Positions 34,513 through 46,788 of a stretch of 64,000 nt of DNA are shown piece by piece. The notes beneath the pieces were generated by a model that worked only from the letters and a program-made list of their open reading frames with translations, made no database searches and was not told where the DNA came from. The stretch lies in the NCBI GenBank assembly GCA_030762175.1, contig CM060831.1:140841501-140905500 (forward strand). The letters are read 5' to 3'. Each line of letters begins with the position of its first letter. Positions within the stretch are counted from its first letter, which is position 1. The position numbers were made by a program, and so were the translations under genes. This stretch comes from Metallyticus violacea. Taxonomy: Eukaryota > Arthropoda > Insecta > Mantodea > Metallyticidae.

Positions 34513-35469
34513 GTTAACCTACGAATTGTGCATGAAATTCATATTTCAACCTGTGAGTGAACTATTTAAAAAACGCAAGTTTAATTATGTAAGTAGTTAT
34601 GATTATGAATATTCACAAATATATTATGACTTAACTCCAGTTAAGTAAACATCGGGTCTAATGAAATACCATTTAGGTGCTTAAATATGTGGTTGTGATA
34701 AAATTAACAAATTAAAATATGTGCAGAACTTGTTCCATTCCAATACTCCGACATTTTTAAAACATGCACTTTTAAATCGCTTTTGTTTGTGTTTCGATAT
34801 GGATAAATCGGTTAATGAATCCGTTTATGTATGGCTGGATAAATGAAAATTTCTCTTTGTGTAAATTGTTTGGTCCATCGATTTTAATTTGTTGCTTAAC
34901 AGCTATATACCTTTTATGTATTCCTCTTATAATTCTATTTTATTTTACACTAAAAGTCATTAGTTGCCAGATGCAGGAGTTAACATAATTATCCTGCTGA
35001 TGAATATCAAAACACATCTCCTCATGGTCAGGCAAATAAAATCTGTAACACATTAAATGTTAGTTGTCGAATTCTAAAATTTTAATTTAAATATGCTGAA
35101 TTCTTTACCTAGATGCAACTTTTATGATGGACCTTTTTCCGTTTGTGTCACACAGCACAATGTCTTCAACATTTAGAAAACATACAGATGTAAATAGCTT
35201 CCAGGATAGGTTTTTGTAGGAATATCACCGGAGAAGAAGAATAGCAGTGAACTGAACTTAAATATATTTAACAAACCTCAGTAAAATAAAAATTTAATAA
35301 ATGCATTCCTTCAGAAACTATTATGTAATAAAGTATAAGAACAAGGAACACTATATTGATATACACTTCCAATAAACTAGGGCATTGAACATTTTCCTTG
35401 TTTAATTTTAAATTTAATTATCAAAGGCAGCACAGACGATTGTTTTTTTTTTTTTTTTCCTCAAGGCGT
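34513..35469. other. Unassigned AT-rich stretch
   Basis: No gene or repeat is recognised. Confidence 0.4.
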
Positions 35470-35790
35470 TTTAGCCACTACCTTTGGCCTACCGCAGCGA
35501 CCGCTGTGTTTTCAATTCCCGTCTCGTGATATCGCTGGTAGAGTGCAGCATTGCAGGAGGGCATGTGAATACACCCTATCGCGCCGGTCTCATTACACGG
35601 TAGTTTGGTGAAAGATCGTTACCTCTATCAGGCAATCTTCCAGCTTTTCTCAATGGGCTGGGTGTACACCGTTCCAGATGTTCCACACTTAGAACATTTG
35701 TAAGCAGGTACCAAGGATCTAACGCGAGACCTCCCGACCAGGAGTCAATGCTAACTAAGACCAAGGATGTGGTCAGATATAAAAGATTTA
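35470..35790 (-). mobile_element. Possible SINE of a further family
   Basis: On the minus strand, TTAGTTAGCATTGACTCC then GGGAGGTCTCGCGTTAGATCC (21 bases, read as GGGAGGTCTCG plus CGTTAGATCC) looks like a tRNA-derived head. It is followed by an unusually GC-rich non-coding body that ends near a T run of about 16 (35443-35458 on the plus strand, an A tail in this orientation). Only one copy exists in the window, so the family cannot be confirmed here. Confidence 0.35.
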
Positions 35791-35882
35791 ACGTCAAATT
35801 TACACAAGAACAAAACAAAATAAATAACACGAACAATTTTCTCCAGAGTAGGGGAAAAGACAATCGAACGACAGTTTTATCC

Positions 35883-35924
<42 letters not shown>

Positions 35925-37814
35925 TAATGATAATAGTGAAGATGATGATAAATTGTTATTATTAACTTAGAAAGCATGATAAAAGATTTTTCCATAGCTT
36001 TATGGACAAAAAAGAATAAAAGAAATAATTTCTTACTGTATATACTTTGTTGAAAATAATGTTAAAGAGTACAAAACACCAACATTCATAATTAAATACC
36101 GGAGGAAATTCCACGTTTTTACTCACAATTAAAAGAATTCCTTGTTTACTTACTGTAAAGTTACCTGGATTAAAAACACAAGTTAAAGGAATTCTAAGAT
36201 TTGCCTCAATTGAGAAAATACCTGGGTCACTGGTAGTAAATAGAAGAATTGATAGTTCCCCCAATTAAAAAAATAAAAAAATAAAGGTAAGGTTTTAAGA
36301 AGACACCACCTACATGCAGCTCATTGAAAGTCAACGGATGATATTGAATGACGTCTCAGCCCGGTATCCAAGCTGAAAAATGTGTTCTCCACTAGGCACA
36401 CCGCGACCAACTCACTAATTCCTCTAAAAGGAGCTTGGAAGGCAATCATGACGCAGTGCGAAGCAACCAATCAATAACACTTGCTCCAATCAATGAACGA
36501 TAATCGCTTTTCGTAGAGACTTAACAGGGAACCATGCAACAAAGGAAAGAAAGGAGAGAGACATGGAAAGAAACGCGAGTTATTTATCGTCACATATAAA
36601 GCTACAACCTCTTATTATGAGGAAATTCTTTAGAAAACATCTTCATAGAGTCACTGGGTACACACAAGTTATTCAAGAATATGGCAACAGTGAAAATGGG
36701 CTGATACTTCGAACTGTAAGATCCAGAAATACTTGTCTTATAAAATACCTATTATAAATAACGAACATTTGTCATTATCGTGTACATTATTTTAGACCAA
36801 GTGTTTAAAAATTGAGCGAGTGGTAGAGACACATGTAGTTTGTGCCTTGAATATTTCACCAGAGCTATATCTTCAATCTCCGCTTCTTCTTACTGTAAAC
36901 TCTGATGGTCAAAGTTCAGGCGGAAGACTTTTAGTCGCTGGACGATCATGTCGCTCTGACGTGGCTACAGGCAATAGTGAGGTGATGGATTTCATGATGT
37001 TTGCATGCACTTCGTTAAATATTGACAAAAGGCAAATGGCGGCGATTTTGCGTGCATCGTCTCATTAATAGGCGTTTATTGAAGGGAAATTTCATATGTA
37101 TCTTGATTTGAGAGCTCGTCTTCAATTATTATTTTAGAATATCCATTAAGTCTTTGGACATCTTATTTTATTGAACCAGCAATTAAACACCAAATCACAA
37201 ATGTGAGAAAAACGGTTGGTTCAGAACGATTGACAGTTCGCATTAAAAAGATGTTTTTATTTAATTTGTTTTTAAAATAAGAGCAAATGGTTATACGTCA
37301 GACAAATTATATTTTACTAAAATCTATATTCAAATGACAAACTATCGAATTAACAATGAAATTAAAAAGAAGACCCCTTATATTTTTTATATGTATAAAT
37401 GAAAAGAATACTACGAATGACAAAATTACTGTATCTCAGCTTCATAAACTTCTTCTTATAGTTTTATTTTTAAACGTTTATCACAATACTCTGGCAATCC
37501 ATGTTGAACAGAGCAAGTGACACTTAAAAAATTAAAGACTACTTATTAATAATTGTAGACATTTTGGCATGTGTGTTTAGTCGTAACCCAGGACTACTTA
37601 ACAAAGTCTCCGAATCTTGGAGAACCCGAAAACCCCATAAAATAACTTATTCTCAGACGAGGCGAAATACCGCGTGATCAGTTTCCTTTTCCTCCGCAGT
37701 GTTTTGCCTAAGGGTGAACACACAGCCCGTTAACTGGATCTCGGTAATTAGCGGGAGGGTAAAACAATAAAACAAACCAACAATAAACAAACCAATTTAA
37801 GAAACTCATTACTT
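35791..37814. other. Unassigned stretch with a (TAA)n microsatellite
   Basis: A (TAA)n tract lies at 35885-35923. Short frames at 36563-36757 and 36820-37068 have no recognisable motif. A patch at 37727-37760 (CCCGTTAACTGGATCTCGG) may be the end of a DNA transposon belonging with the transposase relic that follows. Confidence 0.35.
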
Positions 37815-38190
37815 ACCAAATTATGAAATGAATTGTTGACACTGTCGGCATTCATTCGCTTTACATTTTTGGTATCTCCTTAGGAATTTATTCATCACTC
37901 GCTGTAATTCATTTTGAGAAAAACGGACAATTTCCTGGCGAATATTATCTTTGAGTTCTTGTATGGTGTGCGATTTCTTCTTGTACACGGCATTTTTTAA
38001 TTTACGCACGAGATAATAATCGCAAGCTGCTCATTCGGGAGACAGAAGGGGGGCCACACATTTCTACCAATAACTCTGTCTTGCTATTTTGTGGAAACAC
38101 TGCGAAATGCTCTCATGGAATTATTCGCAGTGTGAGAAGTGACAGCGTCCTGTGGAAAAAATGCACCTTCACAATCCCTTTCAGTTAATT
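37815..38190 (-). pseudogene. Mariner/Tc1-superfamily transposase C-terminal relic (T1)
   Basis: On the minus strand in shifting frames: FFPQDAVTSHTANNSMRAF (about 38100-38160), with the second catalytic Asp of the FQQD block; DRVIGRNVWPPFCLP; then LSPE-stop-AACDYYLV; and finally an 62-codon open frame (37821-38009) with LKNAVYKKKSHTIQELKDN, IRQEIVRFSQNELQRVMNKF and RRYQKCKANECRQC. This order is normal for the DDE transposases of this superfamily that are abundant in insects. The third catalytic region has SPE in place of SPD and a stop. Confidence 0.8.
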
Positions 38191-39474
38191 TTCTGAAAAA
38201 AGAGGTTAGTATAATATGCACATAAGTAGCTATGCTACAAAAATGATCCTATGATTCTTTCAGCACTAAGTGAATCGGTACATATAGACACGAGGCATAA
38301 TACACTTTATGTATACTAACTAATTAAGAAACCAACAACACAACATACACCCGGGAACAGCTACGCAATGACTTAGACAGTCGGCAACGTCAACAAGTAA
38401 GCAAGCAGGTTTGCTATCCCCTTCACGGGGTGATAAACGAATGGGAGCTCTTTCTTAAGAAAGCCCTCACACCTCTGCGAAAAGCACCGTTGACAGCACG
38501 GTATATGAACATTTATAACAAGTTCAGGTAACCTCATGTAATTGAATAATGAATATAATATACAAAATATAGGGATGTTGAAACTGGTGTTATTTCTGCA
38601 GAATAAATAAAAATGGATGCTCAATAAGCATACATCAAATTCCAAAGAAGGTCAGTCTAAAAATGAGCATAGAGCATTTAATTTATCGTCTAAATCATGC
38701 ATAATATAATTGAACATACTATTTCCTTACTATACCTTCTGAGGAAGAAACGGAAACCCAGTTATAGGACAGGAAGCAATTAATATTTTATTAACAAGCT
38801 CAAGTTCCTCATGAGTAGCTAAAATATTTATTGTAAAGTTATATGCCAATAAATTCCGCGTAAAATAAATGTAATTAAATCACTGAATATTTTGTAATGT
38901 TTATTTTTCAAAATAAACATATAGTGAAATTATTTCAATTACTTTTACGACCCTCCAATTTTGCTACACACGTCCGTTGAAATCTGTCAGTTTTATGGAT
39001 ATATTTTTCATGATTTTAACTCCTTTGTATACTCACAACTCGTCAATTATTGTATATTTATTGTATGTTATAATTTTTTGCGAAAAGGCGCATATCGATA
39101 ACATTGCAGTAAACACTACCCGGATATAGGCGCAATTGTGGATATGATTATCCCATGTTAAAAGATCGATAATTAAGACACATTATCATTTTTATTCTGA
39201 CAAATTACAAGACTTCTAACATTGCCAATCTGAAAGCGGAATAAAGCAAGCAGCCATGAAATTGTGATAGCTTTTATGAAACCTACATTCTAAATTTTAA
39301 CGCTTATGAGCTTTCCTGTCATATGTATATTTAATCAAACTTTGTACATTTATAGAGACAGGGAATCATGAAAAATATGGTAATTTTTCACTAATAGTTC
39401 CTATCCTAGGAAGGTATTAAATTAGAGCCTGTTTTAACAGCAGGACCTTTCCCCAGAAGACTCAGACCGCGCCA
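38191..39474. other. Unassigned stretch
   Basis: No gene is recognised. A 90-codon minus-strand frame at 38373-38645 has no known motif. Confidence 0.35.
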
Positions 39475-39509
39475 CTGAAGATGTCCTCCGCAGTTGAGGA
39501 TGAATCGTT
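39475..39509 (+). ncRNA. Degenerate hammerhead-ribozyme-like motif
   Basis: CTGAAGA, a stem TCCTC/GAGGA closed by CGCAGTT, then TGAATCG, follows the hammerhead core order CTGATGA - stem II - GAAA. Two core positions deviate (CTGAAGA, GAAT), so it would be inactive as read. Such motifs occur in Penelope-like and other retroelements. I see no partner copy here, so the call is weak. Confidence 0.25.
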
Positions 39510-41819
39510 TGGACTCATTAGCTCCAAGAGACCACGGCTCCTAAGCCCAGAAGAAACTTCTAGTTATAATTTATACAGAATAAGATAATACTTTTCAGAT
39601 AACTGGTATCTTTAACAGAAACGGGGGGGGGGGGGATCCCGTGTTTGATCGTGCAGAGGGAGCGTGTTAAACAGTTAAAGAGCATGTATCAACCAAAAGC
39701 CGCGCATGCGCTGTATGCCTATGAGCCCTCCACCGCGCGCGAAAATCTTTTTTAATTTTTGTAAGCTTTTCCTGACACCAGATAATATATTTGATAATTG
39801 GAAACTATTTCATTTTTAAAACATTCTCTTTTAAATACGTTATAATGAAATAACGACCCATTTGTTATATAAATAAATACATTTGCTATATAGCCTTAAG
39901 AAAGTTTAAAAAAGGAGATAATGCATAGTTCAATATGCACTGGGAACAAGAATTTCGTGTTTTGTAGAAATTATTTCTTAATGTTTTCACATATTAAAAA
40001 ATTAATTTATTTTAAATTTTTAGGTAACTTTGTTAAACGTCTGGTCCGATTTCATATGGAATGTCCTTGATGTAAAAACTTTTGCAAAATTAATGCCTGG
40101 TGATAAAACCATTGATTTAGTTGTATACGTATATAATCGTTGAAACGCACCTTTGTTTACCTCCAGAGGTTGTTGGATTCCTTTTTCCATGGTAGGGGTA
40201 CTTCCACACGATCTAATAAATCTAATGTTCATTCCCAGAGCCCTTTATTTTTCAACGTTATTAACAGAATCCACACTAGATCTCAGTGTCAATATTTTAT
40301 TTCCTCTTCTACCCTTTCAACCCAAAATCCCTTTCGTCATAAAAAAAAAAAAAAAAAAAAAAGCCGCGCATTGGAGCGTTGGGAAACTTCTCTCTCTTTC
40401 CAGCAGGGGAGCATAATCCTATCCGAATGGGAGTGTACCAAAATCCGCCTGTTCTGCTGACTTCATCTTTTTCACCCCAAACAGTCCATCAGACAAATGA
40501 AGGCTGTTTGTGAAGTAATTCTACCAAAGCTTTTGCTATATATATAGCCTATTATCCATACACATTTGACGTAACTCTTCTGTTTTATTCCCTAAAGCGA
40601 TTTTGCGACCAAAGTGAAAACCAGTTGTATTTCAATTTAAGCTTGAATTTGGAAACAAGAGTTGTCAAAATTCTATGCTTCTGTTAATAATACTTTCAGT
40701 AATCACTGGAAATAAAATTGTATATAGTTGAACGTACGTCAGAAACAAATACATCTTTCATGCTCCGTAGTTTTACTTGCGTGTATATAAATCTGTTTCA
40801 AAACTCACAGCTCTTTAAATTCAATGTTTTAAAGATATTTTGCTCCTCTGTTAATTTTTTTTAAATGGAAACTTATTACTGAAGCACAATTTCAATTATT
40901 TATTAAATATTTTTTATTTTGGTACATTTTAAATTTATTCTTAGTTTTTTCGTCTTAAATATACTTAAATGTTATTTTAAAAAATCTTCAAAATTACTAA
41001 ATGTTTCATTCCAAAATCATTGATCCCGTGAGACTGTTTTAATACTTTTTCTAGTCTCCCATTAATACTTAAATACTAGGGAAAGTAAAAAAGTAAAACA
41101 TTTTCCGCACTCTTGGTATTACAATTTTTTTACACAAAAGTAAGTGTTGAACAAGTATATACATCAAATTTGAAAATTTATTGACAATATATCCCAACAA
41201 ATTACATAATATACTACACTCATACATATACATACTTTATCAATCCATTACAAATTAAGATCTAAAAATAAATAAAAATAACACTATTTTATACTTAAAA
41301 GATATTTTCTTTCTAGAGTTATTTGTTTACATTCTGATCCCAATACACACAACTCGAAGTTATTAGTGCATTTGTAACCATCATGTTTATAACTGCATTA
41401 TCTTACCCTTGTTTATATTTACCTATTGTACTTCTAAGATTACGTTTTCCTCCATCATCTTGTTCATCATTCTCATCCATTTCTCTCTAACTTTGCCTAA
41501 ATAGTTCCCTATCATTTTTATATTCTTTTCTCCTTCCTAAGTTAAATCTTTCTAATTAATATTTCTCTATTTAGATTTTTCTATTTGTGTTGTTAAGCCT
41601 GTTCTCTCCATCAATTTGTTTGCTATATATTTATCATATCTTAACCCTTTTAAATTCATAACTCCAGTTATGAATTAAACTCTCTCCGACCTGTCTTATC
41701 ACATTGTTCTATATATTTTCCCCTACACCATACTATTTTTATTTCCTTATAAACTCTCAATGAACTCTTTTCTCTCATATTTCCAAATATTCATTTTAGC
41801 ATAGTACACTTCTTTACTT
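39510..41819. other. Unassigned stretch
   Basis: No gene is recognised. A G run lies at 39625-39636 and a run of about 22 A at 40341-40362. From about 41290 to 41800 the plus strand is pyrimidine-rich and could be a LINE 3' untranslated region, but no landmark confirms it. Confidence 0.3.
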
Positions 41820-42875
41820 GATCAAGCGACCTACAAGCTTAAATGTTCCCTTCAAGAGGAAGAATTTCGGTTGTAAGCCCGACTATTTATGCGTTGCTTT
41901 CGTCAGTTCTTCATATATAGACAATCGACGACTTTGTGAAGTATCCAAAGAGATGATAGTCGGAAGAGGCGAGATCAGGGCTGTAGGCAGGTTGTTCCAC
42001 CACTTTAACCCCAAATAGTTGATGCTTTCAACAGTCTTGATTGGCCATGTTTGGCCAATTGGTGCCAATTGCTGGCTTGAGATTATTGGCCAGGAAATCA
42101 CTGTAACTTTCACTGTTGGCCGTGCACCCCTTTTCCTGGTAGCCTTCAAGTATTTTGAGCCCCCAGAAATGATTAAACTCACATTTTAATATTGAGACTT
42201 GAATTTCTTCTTCGCTGGCCATCTCGGACGTTTCCACTCCATGCTCTGACGTTTGGATTCTGGTTCACACTTATTGACCCACGTTTCATCCTCTGCGACT
42301 ATTTTGCTCAAAAAGTCTGTGCCTTCATTGTTAACAGCTATCAAGTAAGCGTTGGTAGATTTCAACATGTTTGCTCTTGAACTCTGCGGTAAGCTCTCTT
42401 GGCCCATGTTTGCAGCAGATTTTACGGAAGCCGAGCTCGTAATGGATTATTTGAACGGCGGAACTGTGCACAGAACGAATTACGTCGCTGGTTCGCCAAT
42501 GCCATCAGCTACAGCTTGCTGAATCTTCTAGTCAGTGGTGGAGGTTGATGGATGTCCTACATGCGCCAAGTTTGACCGACCATTTTTAAACTTTTTGATC
42601 CACTGGTACACACTTCTGTAGAGCAGCCTCATAAATGTCACCCCCTGACACGCCTTCCGATCAGAGAAACTGGGTCACTTATCTTCATTCCTCCTTGGTG
42701 CATTTTGCTACCGGTCATATTTACACTGTCATAGCAGTAAGAAAAATGATGAAATCAAAGTCAAAATTCCCCACGTGGCCACAATAGTACCAACTCTAAT
42801 CATTCATGCGCAGTCATAACTTACCCCGAGTATAAAAACTGTGAAAGGTTTGATAATTTTTGACATTCCCTCATA
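41820..42875 (-). mobile_element. Mariner-family transposon T5, dead
   Basis: The minus strand carries FLSKIVAEDETWVNKCEPES then KRQSMEWKRPRWPAKKKFKS (42190-42330), the IVAEDETWV block with the first catalytic Asp of mariner transposases. Then come EGYQEKGCTANSESYSDFL, LKPAIGTNWPNMANQD, and YSPDLASSDYHLFGYF (about 41930-41990), the third catalytic block. The right end, read as complement, TGAGGGAATGTCAAAAATT beside TA (42874-42875), is a classic mariner terminus. A left end was not found near 41760-41820 where it is expected, so the element is probably truncated there. Confidence 0.85.
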
Positions 42876-43819
42876 TAATTAAACATACCAAAATTAACAT
42901 ATTTGCATTCATTTTTTTCCCCCCATTTTGAGAGAACATTTTAAAATGTTGCAGACGTTTTATCCATGCTCGTGAACATATTTATATTTACTAAATGCCA
43001 TAAAATTTCAAAAGATTTAGTTATACACTTATTATAAGGAATGGAAATATTTAAATTACAGTTTTGATGAAATAACAATTTTTATAATTAAGCTTTGCTT
43101 AATAATACTTGATGCATATCGTAATATAAGTTATTTAATATCAATTACTTTCTTCGCTTCTGTTTAAAATGTTTGGTTCTTTACATCATGTAACGTATTA
43201 TTATGGATTTTTACTTTATTTTAGTGCTGAAACCTATATGTTAAAAATATTTTCTGTGTGGAACAGAAAGTGTACAGCTTTTTTACTCACTATTTTTATA
43301 TAATCAGCTCCGTGTAGTTAAATTTACTCTCTGTGGCCCAAGGCAACCTCAATCAATATTCATTATGCTGCTTGCTAACAAAACGACAAGCTTCATAAAA
43401 ATATAAAATATAGTTTCAAAGCTAAAACATTTTAGCATAATTTTAGAATAGCCGTTTGTAAAACTTTTAACTACATTAAAATGTAGATTATGGATCTTAA
43501 TAAGCATCCAAAAATTACAAAAAATATAATTTAAAAACTAACTTAGTATTATAGTAATACATTTCCTCATGTAATAAAAAGTTATTAGTTTTCAAAAAAT
43601 TTGAAATATGTTACTATTTAATTATTGAAAAGTCTTAAATTATTTCATACATAGAATGTAAGGCAATCGTTTTGAAATTATTTAGTACTCTCAGCATAAA
43701 GTGGCTATTCTTGACTGGTGGTCTTAATTTTTCTTATAGATTTCGGAAGTAGTTTTAAATATTTTCAGCATATGATAAACACGCACAACTTCTGATATAA
43801 CATACGGCCTGTTTAAAGT
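42876..43819. other. Unassigned AT-rich stretch
   Basis: No gene or repeat is recognised. Confidence 0.4.
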
Positions 43820-44459
43820 AATTACATCCTTTGATGAAAAAAAGTCATTTCCAAATTCTACGTGTCGATCGGAGAACTATGGGGAGCTGTTAAACGCTGT
43901 ATTCACAACGTGCATGCACCGACTGGCACACTGCAGTGGGCGCTTTGCCTGTAAATGTAACGGTCACAATCATAAGCAGCAGGAAAGAGGGCATTACGGT
44001 AGAGAAGCGGGGACCGAGCGTTAGCGTTTTAGAATTTACTGTTCTTCTGCGTAAGCTCCTGGGTTCAAATTCCACACATACTTTTGTTTTATTTTTTATT
44101 ATCGGTTTTATAAGCCTTATATCATATTACATTTTAATGTATAATTTGAGTTTTGTGCCACACAAAATCACAATCGTAATCACAAACTAACGTATTCTTT
44201 ACAAATAACTAAAAAAACACATGAACAGAAACATTTATCGTCTAAAGTGAAAACACATAGAAAACAAATTAATATCCGGTGTATGAACCCTCAGCATGTA
44301 TAACTTCCCTAAATCTTCGGGGCTTAGATGATGTCAGATTTCTACAGTAGTGTGGACGAGAGGTTGCGTCACCCCAGGCTTCTTGAATTTGTGCCCATAA
44401 GCCATCTTTGGTTCTTCGATGTGCAGGAAATGTGTGTGCAGTATGTTATATTTAGATAG
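43820..44459 (+). repeat. Dispersed repeat R1, copy 2 (uninterrupted)
   Basis: This aligns with the inverted copy at 9253-10555 from about 43820 to 44405 and lacks the LINE that splits that copy. The tRNA-like stretch is at about 44040-44085 (TTCTTCTGCGTAAGCTCCTG, GGTTCAAATTCC). At 44328-44459 a frame begins MMSDFYSSVDERLRHPRLLE; the first 24 codons match copy 1 with mostly synonymous differences, although copy 2 has a stop just upstream. The last 115 bp align at about 87 percent by eye, clearly better than the rest. Confidence 0.72.
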
Positions 44460-46465
44460 AACAAATACTGAGGTAAATATAATAATATTCATTATAATAT
44501 GTTAACATTAAAGCTTGCTGTGCATGGTGATGTGTAATATTACTAAACTTGTTTGACGTGATATGTTACAGATGTTTAGTGAAAATGTTTCAGTAGTCTC
44601 TGGTATCTTCCATCTTCAGAACTTGAACTGGATATCGGAAATTAGCAAGCAGTCATACTATGTTTTATTTATTTAGTAATTAAACTATTATTAGTGAAAA
44701 TAGGACCACGATCTTAAAATAAACCCTTCTTGCCCCCCAAAGAAGAAGGAGAAGGAGGAGGAGAAGGAGAAGAAGAAGAAGAAGAAGAAGAAGAAGAAGA
44801 AGAAGAAAAAGAAGAATAAAGGAAAATGTATTTTCTAAAACATGTGATTTTTTTTTTTTTTTAGCTATAGAGTTTTGAAACTACGGTGCTCAATTTGTGA
44901 AGGACAAAAATACATGTACTTTGTTTCTCAAAGTATTACAAAATATTAATAAAAAACTTAGTGAAACTGATTATGTTTATATCAATGCTCGTATTTTGGT
45001 TCATTTTTAGATTCTGAAAAAATTTCCCATGTAACTTTCTGAAAATGTAGACACTCTTTACTCCGTGTTCGAACACCTCTAAGTCCAAGTCGTCAGTTGT
45101 CACACATGCCGCTCTCTACGGTAAAGAGGATAGACGAATTCCTTGTATTTTTTAGATCTCGCTTTGCATAGCACAACGCTCAAAGTCATAGGTTTAAAAA
45201 GAACAGATATACACACATGTTATTATCGTTCAGGAGCGTGGGAAGTAAACAGTAGCATTCATGAAGAAATTAAAGGGGATACATTGTAGAATATTTCTGC
45301 AATTAAAATAGTAAATGAGGGTCGTTGCATTGAAATATTTTCTTTCCTAAAATGTGACATTTTGGATTTAATATCTCGTCCAAATCGATTTATGATTTTG
45401 AATGTTTTAGTATTTACTGAACTTTAGGAACATTTCATGAAATTCTTCGCGACCCCCATTCCTCATCAGCTGCTTCGTTTTTTTTAAGAATTGGGAAGAA
45501 AAAGCTTTCTCGTGTTTTTCATACTGTTCGAACTGTACATGCTTTACCACCAGATGATGTTTTTAAAGCGGAACGGTCTTTATTGCTGGCTACTTTAATT
45601 AAAAAGCGGAGGGTGGCCAGCGTGGATTCACCCCCGCCTCCACCCTTCACCAGATATACTTCATCAGCATCGATCGCGTCATTTTCTCCAACTAAACCGT
45701 GGTACGTCTTTGCCCTTTGGCAAAGCGATTTTCAGAAGCAAGAACGACGTGGGTGTGGAGCATTTGTGATCCCACACATTAAGTCTGGGATCCCGCCGCT
45801 GTGTCACCTGGATTGGAAAAAAGTTTCCATCCTATTCGCACAAGAGAGATTTCCTCTTCCGTGCTGAGATTGGTCGCTTCCCTTCCTTTCTGTCTGCGTT
45901 TTGTCGTTAATACATCGTAAGAGTACTTCGCTAGAAAAGGAACATGTTCGGTTTGATGCATTATCTCCCTTGCGGGCAAATATAAACCTTCAGAATGTTT
46001 CTTTTTAACCCCTTTGCTGCCGCGCGCCGATCTGCTCGGCTTCCTGCGATCAGCTGAAAGCGGCCAGAGCCTACCTCACTTGTACAGCCGCGCTTTTTAA
46101 AGGGAATATGCAACACTTTGAAAATTTGCTTCTATAAATTCAGGATTAGCAGAAAGGATCACAAAACTTTCCATACAATGAGTATATATTGTACAAAATT
46201 GATCAATAGGACACAAAAATATAATAACTTTAAATATGTTCATTGTTTCAGCCATATGAAATATTTTCAATACATAAATATTGTTTTTGTGTTTTGGCTT
46301 TAATTATCAACTTTAAAACTAAAATATACACTAAACTTAAAACGTTTATAACGATAGGATGTTAATTTATGAATAAAATTGCATAAAACAAGTTATACAA
46401 ACTGGCCTGTTGTCACTATACATTTTAAAATTTTAAGAAATATTATATTTTATACTGCGCGTGCC
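44460..46465. other. Unassigned stretch
   Basis: No gene is recognised apart from the purine tract listed separately. A TTAA at 46005-46008 followed by CCCCTTTGCTGCC resembles an isolated piggyBac-type terminus. A 94-codon plus-strand frame at 45583-45867 has no known motif. Confidence 0.3.
44738..44819. repeat. Purine-only (GAA/GGA)n tract
   Basis: About 80 bases are almost purely A and G on the plus strand, grading from mixed GAA and GGA units to pure GAA. Such polypurine mirror-type tracts can form triplex DNA. Confidence 0.92.
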
Positions 46466-46788
46466 TCCAAACACTTTCTCGGTCCTGGTGGTGCAGTGGT
46501 AACCATACTGGCCTTCTAAACCCAAGATCTCGGGTTCAAACCCGGCCAGGATCGATGGATTTTTTTGGGGCGTAAAAATCCTAAGTATGGCTTCCTTCGG
46601 AAGGGAAGTAAAACCGTGGGTCCCGTGTCGTACATTTACGGCAACGATAAAGAACCTCGAGCCTGAAAGAAGGGGCCTCTGAGCAAAATTTGTCGGTCGT
46701 TTCACGCCCTAAACTGAATGGAACGCTGATGACCTGAGACGTTAAAGAGCGTCCGTAAATAAATCAAATCAACAAATCCAAACACTTT
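46466..46788 (+). mobile_element. SINE-A copy, near consensus, perfect 12-bp TSD
   Basis: The element is 46478-46776 (299 bp) between identical TCCAAACACTTT at 46466-46477 and 46777-46788. It starts CTCGGTCCTGGTGGTGCAG, has a B box GGTTCAAACC, includes the conserved body and ends TCCGTAAATAAATCAAATC. It is the best reference for SINE-A ends. An antisense open frame across it is incidental. Confidence 0.97.

Noticed and set aside
35576..35995. 139-codon minus-strand frame
   Set aside because: It contains an Ile run from the (TAA)n microsatellite and otherwise covers the GC-rich SINE-like patch; there is no protein motif.
41077..41100. Left terminal repeat of mariner T5 (TACTAGGGAAAGTAAAAAAG)
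   Set aside because: It resembles the right terminus, but it lies about 700 bp beyond the end of the transposase, whereas mariner 3' regions are short; probably coincidence or an older solo end.
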